NCBI RefSeq assembly: GCF_010093815.1
Contig: NW_022985552.1
Coordinates: 868,001 to 932,000, forward strand
Source of the DNA: Pseudovirgaria hyperparasitica
Taxonomy: Eukaryota; Ascomycota; Dothideomycetes; Acrospermales; Acrospermaceae
Reading direction: 5' to 3'
DNA length: 64,000 nt
Shown: piece after piece, positions 1-9,771 of the stretch
How positions within the stretch are numbered: the first letter of the stretch is position 1
Layout: each line of letters starts with the position of its first letter
The notes under the pieces: model-generated
Told to the model about the DNA's origin: nothing
Seen by the model: only the letters and a program-made list of their open reading frames with translations
The model's database searches: none
Program-made: the position numbers and the translations under genes

Positions 1-90
1 CACCCTATATCCCGAATTTCGCTAGATGGCGATGCCCTCTAAAGTGTAGAATTTCCAAAACTTTTGTTTATAATATCAGCTGGACACCGT

Positions 91-319
91 CTAACCCTGG
101 AACGTGTCTCCTAAAGTATTAATGCTCATGGCCATTCCGCGGCCCAAATAGCCATCTGCGTGTGCCTCGAGCCCTTCCATAGGCATCATACTGAGAGGTG
201 ATGCCTGGTTGCTCATCATGTGTTGCTGGTGGTGCTGCGCCAAGCTGTGGTGGCTACTTCGGCGTGATAAGGAACCTGCATCCCAGAATACTTGCTGATG
301 GTGATTGTGATTTTGGTTC

Positions 320-372
<53 letters not shown>

Positions 373-2089
373 TTGATTATGATGGTGATGATGTTGGCTG
401 TGATGGCCCTGAGACTGGTGACTATGTGCCTGGTGGTGGTTCTGCGGGGGATTGTTTTGCGTCAAGTTTGACATATCCTCAACGTCGACATCACCTTCCG
501 CATCCTCGTCATCCCCCTCACCGTCAAAGTCGTTGTTCGCATCGTCATCCATCACGCTGTCTGACGTTGCCGTGGTAGATATCGAGGGGATGATGGATCG
601 TGATGAGGTTTTGGACAAGCTAGTGGAAGAGTTGCTCGTAGATACTGGTCCTGTGGTTGGGCTCACCTGCACCGATGAGTTATTGGTGGATCTACCTTTA
701 GGTATCCTTACAGGCCCGAGCTGTGGGACAGATGATGTTGATAAGGATCGTTGCGCTTGCATTCCATTCGACTTGCTCCGGTTCTCACGGACCACATACC
801 GCCACTTTTCGAGTAGTCGATCGTAGTCCAAGCTCATTGAGTCAACATGCTGTCCATATTGTTTCCTCAGTTCCTTGGCCATGTTTGCGGAAATGCGTGG
901 CATGGCCGGATTTGCCTTGTCCGCGGTTGTAGGCGGGCAATTCCTCTTCAACTCGTCTATTTCCTGCTGTGCAACCTCCAATTTCGTTTGCAGGTCTCTC
1001 TGGGACTCTTGAGCGCGAGCAGAGAACCTTAACAGCTCCAACTGCCAAGCTTCCTGCTTCTGTTTCTCGGTCAATTTCTTCCAATGTGTCCAGGCAGCAG
1101 TCAAATGCGTTTTGACTTTCTGACACTCTACATCAAGGATTGGAGGTGTGGTCAGGGGTGAAGCAGACGCCGGGGTGTTTGGTGCAGTTTGCGTTGATTG
1201 TCCCAGTAAATGCTGACGTTGATAGCTGACTATGCGGTCGCGTGCTAGCTTTTGTAGAGTCTCGTGGTGCCTTTGCCCAGGTGGTTGTACGGACCAAGTG
1301 TCGTCTGCAGTAAAAGGTGTGCTGGAGAAGAGGGTCGGAGGAGTTTTCAACATATGTAGACACAGACCAGGGAAGTTGAGCGAACAGAAGTCGAATTCGA
1401 AGAGGCTAAAATTTCCACTTCGCATGCTAAAACCTTCAGTCAGTATTGAGCTTGCAGAACTTGGGTGATTGGTCATACCTTGCGTCACGGACATTCTGCA
1501 GCAGCTCTTTCAGAGCAAGCTCTGCCGCTTTGCCATTCTCCCATTCCTCGGAGAGCTTTTGTCGCTGCTCGAATTCCGTCTTTTGCTGGACGTGTCTTGA
1601 AACCTCTCGACGTCTTTCGGGCACAGTATTGATAGTGGGACGCGGGGCAAGATTGTTGATCAAGCCAGTGGCTTGCCAATTCAGCTCATTGAATCTGGTA
1701 CGGACCTTCTCATTCGGACCAAGGGTATGGGACGGTGATTCGGCTGTGATGGGCGAACCCTCGTCTCTGGCCGATTCCTGAGGTGTGGGCGCTGCTGTGG
1801 CGGGAGCCGAGTCCTCTTGCCTGGACCAGACGCCGGAAGAAGAATTCCTCACTTGCCGCCTTGTTATGCCTCCTCGTAGCTTCCGAATCTCATCTACATT
1901 ATGTATACCGTCAGGTGGCTTGGCGTTCTTGGGCTTTATGTATAGGTCAAGATGACGGCCGAGCGAGGAGGAGGTAAAGGCTTGACCGCAGTAGGGACAG
2001 TTCTTGTTCTTAGGGGCATAGTACTTTGGGCCAGACGGTTCGGTTTCAGGGCGAGGTGTCGAGGTTGTGGAGTCGCTCATGGTCGACAT
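91..2089 (-). CDS. zinc-finger and polyglutamine protein, uncharacterised
   Basis: The model has two exons (2089-1479, 1426-91) and 648 residues. The 52-base intron has a GTATGA donor, a CTGAC branch site and a TTTTAG acceptor, and the reading phase (2) matches across it. Near the N terminus C31-P-Y-C34, H46 and possibly H63 form a putative C2H2/C2HC zinc finger, followed by a basic stretch around the motif GGITRRQ. The middle has a predicted coiled coil rich in E, K and Q. The C-terminal third is low complexity: S/T-rich, then acidic D/E, then a His-rich and polyQ run of about 18-19 glutamines (CAG/CAA, near 310-375). The N-terminal finger block looks like a conserved fungal protein, probably nuclear, but I cannot name a function. 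A second in-frame ATG at 2080 (MSDS) is an equally good start with a better initiation context. The first exon has no signal peptide. Confidence 0.8.
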
Positions 2090-4661
2090 AAAACCCCCCG
2101 GGGGCCCAGCGAAGGAAGCTTCGGGTTGTAAGCAGAAGCAGAACACAAAAGCGAAACGAGCGTTGCCGCAGGAAGCAGAACAGGAACCGCTGGAAAGCGG
2201 AGCGTAAGGGAAATTAAAGCATAATAATTGTGAGAGGAAGCACCAGTGGAGAAAGAAAAGGAGAGAAGAAACAATTGCAGACGAAAGCAGAAGTAGACTC
2301 GGACGCCTGTTGAAGAGCTGCCAGGGTATACGGGACGGGGAAAAAGGGAGTGAAGCTAGGGGGTCTCGGTAGCGCGTTCCCGTCAACGACCTCGCCCAGG
2401 CTCACTACGCGGCCAATGCTGCAGCGGTCGCTAGATGTACAGTAAGTATTAGCTCCCGTTTCCTGTTTATTCATTTGCTACCTATCATTCATTCATTCAT
2501 TCATTTACAAGAGGCCATCCATTTCCCCTGTCTGGCCTTGGTTCTCGCGGCTACTCAAATGCCTTTTGACAGCCATGCCTTTTTAAGAGTCCTCAGTTCT
2601 GACAATCTGGCAGACCATTGACACCATGAGTCATTTGAATCTACCGCGACGGGAAGACCAAAATACCCGGAGGACAGTTCCGGCATAAGAGACGGTAAGT
2701 ACTTCCGGAATATGTAACTTGCTCGGACCCTCCCGTCTACAGACCGATCGAGTCTGACAAGGACATATATATGTTGCTGCTCCTCATACCACCATGAAAC
2801 CTGTCCCTGGCACTTCATATCTCTTCTTCACTTATCTGATTCAGTCTGTCAACAAGGAGTTCCAGGCTGTAGAGATACAGACCGTCCTCAACACGGTACG
2901 GAGTCTCTTGAAACCGGCTACTATCATTGTACGATGCGGTTCTAGGGAGGCAGACCTTCTGGATGCCAACACATGTCGAGCTCCCATTAGACATTCGTCG
3001 CCACGTTTTCTTCTAGGTCTCTTACCAGTTCAACGTGTAAGACGCGCATTGTGCCATGCTCGTCCTATCTCCGATCGCTTAGCTCGACTAAGCGGTGACT
3101 TAAGCACGAAGCCAAAGCAGAATGAAATGCTCGCGACTTTCCGGAACACCTTCGTGACTAGCTGACGAGTCGTCTAGGTCCTTCCACGCTTTATATGGCG
3201 TCATTGGGCCTGCAATACAATGCAATACGTCGCGTGCGATCCAGCCAGTGGTCGTGCCAGACCGGCAGTTTCAAACAAGCCGAGCAAGAGTTTAGGTGCG
3301 ATTTCAATGCTGCTGATACGTCGATAACCAGTGTAGTCATAATGCCGATGAACTCCCAGCTCCTATTGCAAAGTTCAAATCACGTTGTGCCAGCAGCTCT
3401 TGAAGTGTCCATCTACAGAAGACCTGAAGAACAAGGGGAGAAATTTTATTTTCTTTGTGACGGCCCCTCCTTCAGTCCTGCATGAAGCATGAAGCAGGGA
3501 TAATATCAGCAATAGGCTCTAACTCGTTGGTGACGCGATCAGTCAGAACGTCCGGGAGGCCCACATGTTCGAGAAAAGAGAACTTCTTACGAGTTTGACA
3601 TGGAAATCCATATGAAGGCTGATAAAGATCCTACGGGTGGGGCTTTGATAGCCATAAGATTGCTACTCACACGGCCACAAGCTGAAGCTGCACCCGCAAT
3701 TTTGCAAGCCTCATGAACCGGTATCTCGAGGCATATTTAAAGGGTAAATGATCTATCAGAGAAGACCAAAAAGATTGTGATGTTTGACTGGTCAGATAGG
3801 TCTGTCTCCAAAGCAGAGTTGCCTGGGCACACCAGCACAATACAGCAGACCAAACAAACAAGGACATTATTCGTATGCACAAGTCCTTGCTAAGAAGTGG
3901 AGAGGACGAGGGATCCCTGATATGACTACCTGGATAATTATTTAATTAATTAGTATGAATAGTCAACAGCCAAAGAAAGCAGGATGGCTGGAGAATTTGA
4001 GGACTAAAACGAATAGCGGGCTAAGGTAGCGCCCCCCCTCTCTCCCTGATAGATGACGCTTAATCCCACGACAGGGCTGGGTGACTCTCTACTAACTACA
4101 TGCTGTTCTTGAATATATTGAGAGAGAGAGTGTGTGTGTCTGTATATATATATGTGTGTGTGTAAGTGGCCAGCGATGTTAATTAATTACTCCGACGGTT
4201 TGCTTGGGAGATTGGTTTGTGACCTGTAATTATTACACAGGATCGGTAAAGATCGCTTCCCTCTCTGTCTTTTGCTTCTCTGCCTCCCGCCGCCTCTGCC
4301 CTGCCTGCCTAATACTAACACTATCACTACTACTGCTACTACTCCACACTAACCCTCTTAGCTCGTCGAAACCACCTCCTCCACCACCACTTCAACGCTC
4401 GCCCTATACACACACACGCACACACACATTCACTCTCCCACCCACGCACTCTACCTACCTACCTTGCGCTCGCCTCTGTCCGCCATTCAGCCATTCTGTG
4501 CGTGAAGCTGCCGAGAGACATGTCCAGAGTGTCTTAAAGTCTATTCCTCCATGTCGACCTTCTCATGAGCCTTATTCATTCCGCTTCCCATCGCCTCCAA
4601 GCGAAGCCTTGTCGCTTCGGCGGCCTTTGTGTGACGCCAATCCGCATCCAACACTGCCGCC
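2090..4661. other. intergenic region, no supported gene
   Basis: This 2.6 kb stretch separates two divergently transcribed genes. It holds an ATTC microsatellite (about 2486-2504), an AG/TG/TA microsatellite (about 4120-4164) and a long C/T-rich leader-like segment (about 4260-4500) before the zds1 start. Open frames at 2794-3165 and 3195-3485 show no recognisable domain and no splice continuity, so I do not call them. Confidence 0.6.
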
Positions 4662-7600
4662 ATGCAGGTTCGTTCACCCCTCTCGACCATATTGCACACT
4701 ACAAGATGACTCTGGCTCTGTACCGCCTCGTCCATTGCCCAATCCCCTCACCAATCAATCCTGTTACGCGCTCTCTTCTCAGCGGCGACTTCACTCCCTT
4801 TCACTTCTTGCTCGGTTCAATGCTGACAGCCTCTCTTCATCTCTCGCAGACTACCAAAACCGAACGAGCCTTAGAGCTCGACCGCCTATATCAAGCCCGC
4901 CGGGGCCATACCCCACAGATATCCATAAGCGATGAAACTCACCATATAACGGAGGCTATCGGGGACATGTACGGGCGTGAAGATGACCACTTTCGAAAGC
5001 GGGACCCTAGACCTTTGAGCTTTGTCAGTTCTCCGCAAGGCGAGAACTTCGAAAGCAATCCGAGCCGAAGCCAGATTCCTCGAACTCCATCGAACGGAGC
5101 ACCGATAAGATCCCCCCTCAGTCCGACGAACACGCGAACTGCATCGACAAATCAAGATAATGGACATCCCTCTCCTCCTTCCCTCAACCGGACCAATTCA
5201 GACACAGCCCAACAACAATTTCCCATCAATGACCTGGACTACGAGTCCAGCCCTGCGGCTGTCGCCCAGGAGCTTAGTAACCTTCAAGCAATACGGCGCA
5301 TGTCAATGGATGTCAATAAGTCTGATCCCGATCTTCCATCGTTTGGTGGTGGCATCTCGATACCTCCGATGGCCCCCTCACATGAAACCGATGAGAACGA
5401 TGCATCGACATTATACTGGGTACCTGCGTCGCTCCACCCAGAGCTTGCGCCGAAGGAGTTCAAGACCTTCATCGAAGAAAGGGTAGAGAAAATGCGAAGG
5501 CGGAACAGCGGAGGTGAGGACAGCCTATCCCCTGACGGCCTTGGACGTTCAGGATCCGGAGGAGGCCTGCGAAGAAAGAAGTCAATGTTGTCGAAACAGA
5601 TCAACAGTGGTACTGATTACAAGGATGGTGCGGATAGACTGGAACGTAAGAAATCCGGTGCGAATCAACTACCAAACGCCCTCGAGAATATTTCGGAGCT
5701 CGAGCATTTGGTCAATGATCCTTCTTCCATAGTGCAACGAACGAGCGGCGATACCTTGCGTAGATCAAATGATTCTGGGGAGCAACCTGACGATATGCCA
5801 ATTCTACCTGCAAAGTTAGGTACCCCTTTGTTGAAGCGATCCATAAGGACAAACTATCGCAGGGGTAGCTTAAGAAAGGGAGAAAGAGTTGGGACGACGC
5901 CTCGTAGACCAGGGTTCAGAGGTGCCGAAACCGATACGGAAGAGTCCCCAGTGTCGTCACCAAGTACCACACACAATCCCGACTTTCCTGGTGCACCGTT
6001 GACTAGGGTACAAACTGAACCCTTGAATCGCCGCCCTTCAGCAGCAGAGAATTTCTCACGGCCTACTAGAAAGCGTTCTCCACCAAACCAAACGCAACCG
6101 TACCAGACTCCTTCGACCGACGATAAAGAAGCTTCAGGCCGACAACAGAAATCTTTCCACTCTAGAATTGCGTCAAACGGACGTACGACTGCAAATTTGC
6201 CCGGCTACGGACCTCAGCAGAAGGTCCCCTCCATTGTAGAGACTCCGCCAGCAGACACGTCGAAAAGCGGTGTCCAGCTTCCGGCGCGATCATCTTCTCA
6301 TGAAATTCCTCCACACTTGAACTCCCAGCAACCACAGCACACACCGCCTCCAGCAGGTCCGCTACCTGCCCGCCCACCGCTCATCAAGCAAGCTTCGAAT
6401 GCAAACAGAGAACCGCCCATCAGAGACAGGCCACCGTCGAAGCCTACCAACCAGACCCTGGAAGATATCATCTCAAAACCCACCCCGCTTCCCGGGAATC
6501 TGAGTACCAGGACTGATACTCTCTCATCCATTCCGTACGATGATAAGAAGTTGGAGAAGAAACCTTCACGGGAAGGGAAGAGTGGTGAAGGAAGTGGCAA
6601 GAAATGGTGGTCTTTCGGTGGTAGCGACGACAAAGAGAAAGACAAGGAAGAAAAGGATCTATCGAAGAAGTCGTCAAAATCGAAATTCACAAAAGCCAAC
6701 ATCGACAAATCTCATGATAATACACGCCTGGACGTTCTTCAAACGTCGATTGATGGCTCTAAAGGTCGCGAGAGCCTCGTTCTGGACCGAGAAAACGTCA
6801 AGTTAGACGAAGAGCGTCGTAAAGACAGCAATCGTAAAGCGTCTGGCAATGAATCAAAGAAAGAGAAGGGGGGCTCGACGTTTCTTTCATCTCTTTTTGG
6901 CAGTACGAAGAGATCTGAGAAGGAGTCTGGCGGTAAAAGAGCGAGCTCTTCAAGGGGAATCTCACCAGAGCCTCCACTTCGAATTCTCAAGCCCGATATC
7001 GATTACAATTGGACACGTTTCTCGATCCTTGAAGAAAGGGCGATCTATCGGATGGCCCATATCAAACTTGCAAATCCTCGTCGCGAGCTTTACTCACAAG
7101 TGTTGCTCAGCAATTTCATGTATTCATACCTTGCGAAAGTCCAGCAGATGCATCCCCAGATGCAGATAGCACAGTCGCCAGCGCAACAGAAGCAGCAGCA
7201 GCAGCAGCAGCAAGCCCAGCAACAGCAAGCCCAACAACAGCAGACGCAGCCAGAGCAGGCCGACCCACAAGGGTCTCAACAACGGCGCCAGACGCAGTCA
7301 CGTCAGAGAGCAGACCAACCTGAGGAGTTCTCCCAGTATCAGCGTTATCAAGAGGTAAGTGTTTCTATCATGGGCTAGATATCCGTTCTTATGATCTCTG
7401 TAGCAGCAAGCGCGCCTTGACACGTCTCCGTCCACGCTGGACACCAGCAATCATGGGCCCCTCAGGCCGGATCCGCCTTCCCCCGCCGACGATCGTGATC
7501 AGCAACGTTCCAATTCCAGACCCTCACGTCAGCAGGAATATGACCGACATCAGAACAGCAACGGATATAGTGTTGCCAGCGGCGATCGATACATGGGCAA

Positions 7601-7685
7601 CCATGGCAGCAGTTCCCAGCAAGGATATTATCAACAAGACCTTTTTGATGATAATGACAACACTAAAGACGACGAAATGTGGTGA
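4662..7685 (+). CDS. zds1: Zds1/Zds2-family protein (PP2A-Cdc55 regulator)
   Basis: In yeast, Zds1 and Zds2 bind the Cdc55 subunit of PP2A and control its location and mitotic entry. The model is 930 residues in three exons (4662-4667, 4850-7354, 7404-7685). The C-terminal Zds1 domain is clear at about residues 715-770, with the hallmark ILEERAIYRMAHIKLANPRR followed by YSQVLLSNFMYSYLAK. The rest is disordered and S/P/R/K-rich, with a Q-rich run (about 7189-7250) after the domain. The last exon ends in DDEMW. The start is inferred: ATG at 4662 sits in an ideal GCCGCC context, codes only two residues, and joins through a GTTCGT donor and TCTCGCAG acceptor to ACT at 4850 in frame. An alternative is initiation at an in-frame ATG upstream (4704 or 4799) without splicing. 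The 3' intron (7355-7403) has a GTAAGT donor in phase 0. Confidence 0.88.
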
Positions 7686-8744
7686 AACGACTCATTGCGT
7701 ACAACCATGCACACAACCACACCTTTTTGTTGGCTTCGCCCGCGTATCCCATGACCTCATCTTGGTTATACGATGCCCATTCGGAATGGTAGTCCTTGGT
7801 GATTTCAAGTTAAGGAGTATATCCCTCCAATGTTTTGACCCAAGGAGTTCGCAAGACTTCCGACGCAAGGGCAACCCCCAGACTCGCACGCATCCACTAG
7901 ATTCGGACATATGAATTACCTTGCCCAGGTCCTTGTCCCGGCGCACACACGTCCTAGTGACGGTCGCTAGAGAGTTCTGTATCATATCTCCAGATTCGTT
8001 GTCCATTTCTCCTCGAAGCCATGTTCATCCGCTATCATTTCTTCGATTCTGTCATGCACTCGTTATTGGTACGTTGATGGTAGCATCATTCATGATGAAA
8101 GGAGTATTTGGATTACGGCGGTGCATTACACGGTGCGAATGATTACAAATCTCGCAACATGTAGATCATTATTATTAGTGACTCAGCGACTAGTTGACAT
8201 GGCTAGTTAGTCGCGAGTGGCGGTGTTGGAGAGGGATAGAGGGGAAGTAACTATACGCTGGCTATATGCAGCGATCAATCAATTGATTAATACACACGAA
8301 CGTCGACTCGTTCACGACTGATTGAAGTCTTGGGGAATCGATATGTGGGCTAAATGTATTTGAATCAATCGACATGACGCAAACATGAATACCGACATAC
8401 AGGCAGGGTAGGTACGATGCGAACATTGATTGTCCGACAGTCCTCTTCTTGGGAACCAGGTAGAGAAGACTATCCGGAACAAACCTTGGAATAAACCGAC
8501 GACCCTACCTACATACACCAGACATTAATTCTTAACTGTCCTACCGAAAAACCCTAGCGTCCTATACTATATACCCCTATATCAAAACACCAAACACCGC
8601 CGTTCAGTCCCTCCTCACCATCAGCAACCTCCTCGAAATAACCAACCGCTATACCATTACCACCGAACCGCATACCCTGCGCAGGCCTACCTACCTATCC
8701 TATCCATCATCCTTTTCACCCCTCCAATAAACCCCGAAAAAACC
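7686..8744. other. intergenic region, no supported gene
   Basis: This holds the 3' flank of zds1 and the upstream region of the next small gene. The open frames here continue from zds1 in the wrong frame or lack any family signal. I see no RNA gene or repeat. Confidence 0.6.
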
Positions 8745-9307
8745 ATGCATACCACCACTACACCACCACTACCAGACCCAGAACAAGGCATCTTCACGGA
8801 CTCGCAAAGCACACTCGGCGCAGACACGCTTGTTTCCGACCTAGCTGACGAGGTAAGCTGAGGCGAGGTGCTTGCTTGAATGAATGAACGAACGAAGACA
8901 AGCAGTGCTAAATGGAATGGACTAAGCAGCATTCCCACACCCCAGACGACACAGACTCAACCCCAAAATCCACAAATCTTCCAACATTCCCCGCCCTCCT
9001 CTCCGCCCTCCGCGCCGCACACCCCTCCTCCTCCCCAAACCACGACAAAACCACCACCACCACCACCACAACCACCCTCCTCTCCGCCCTCGAGACAGAA
9101 CGCAAAACACTAGACCATGCGCACAGCACGCACGTGGAGATTTGTACTGCGCGCATGGATGCGTACGGGAGGTTGTTGGGGTGGTATAGGGTGGAGTTGG
9201 GGCGTAGGCCGCCGTGGTGGATGGTGTGGGTTATTTGTGGGCTTGCTGGGGTGGTGGTGGGGTTTTTGGGGGTTGGGCTTGTTTTGTGGGGGGTTGGGAG
9301 GGTGTGA
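8745..9307 (+). CDS. small single-pass membrane protein, unknown
   Basis: The model has two exons, 8745-8852 and 8927-9307, giving about 162 residues. The donor is GTAAGC after GAG. The acceptor is AAG (exon from 8927) or the CAG three bases later, both in phase 0, so the length differs by one residue. The N-terminal half is polar with T and P runs, including a threonine run near 9050-9070. The C terminus has one strong transmembrane segment (about residues 135-158, beginning PWWMVWVICGLAG) that ends almost at the stop, which suggests a tail-anchored topology. No family was recognised. The coding evidence is a good ATG, clean intron phase and the hydrophobic tail; the G/T-rich codon use at the 3' end is unusual. 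Confidence 0.55.
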
Positions 9308-9771
9308 GGAGGGGTGAGATGTGAGATGTGAGAGGGGGAAAGGAGTTGGGGGGGAGGAAAGTGAAGGGGGAAAGGGGGGGAGAGGAAGGGGGAGGGAGGG
9401 TGTTTGGATAGGCTGCCGTTTGGTATGTTGAATGAGTGGCTGCTTTAAGGTCTGTCTTGTATGGTATGGGGATAGGTAAATGACTACAGTGCGCATGTGA
9501 GAGATTATTAAATTTCAGTTCGGTTAGACGAGGATTCACGACTGAGTGTTGGAGATTGATTACATGCAATGGAAATCGAATTCAGTTATTTTTCTAATAC
9601 ACACACACTCACACCAGAAACGCCCTTATCATGCTTTGCTTTGCTTGGCTCTGCTTTGCGTCTCAACATTCCATTCCATTTCCATGCCGTTGCGTTTAAT
9701 ATATGACCGATATTACCCCATGTTTCCGGAATTATGCAATAGAATAAATACATTACGGATGATCACTGTTC
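9308..9771. other. 3' intergenic region between convergent genes
   Basis: A G-rich low-complexity tract (about 9300-9400) follows the small membrane protein gene; then comes A/T-rich sequence shared as 3' flank with the wall-protein gene. No gene is seen. Confidence 0.6.

Noticed and set aside
2794-3485. Two plus-strand open frames between the zinc-finger and zds1 genes
   Set aside because: No family signal, no consistent splice join, and unremarkable composition.
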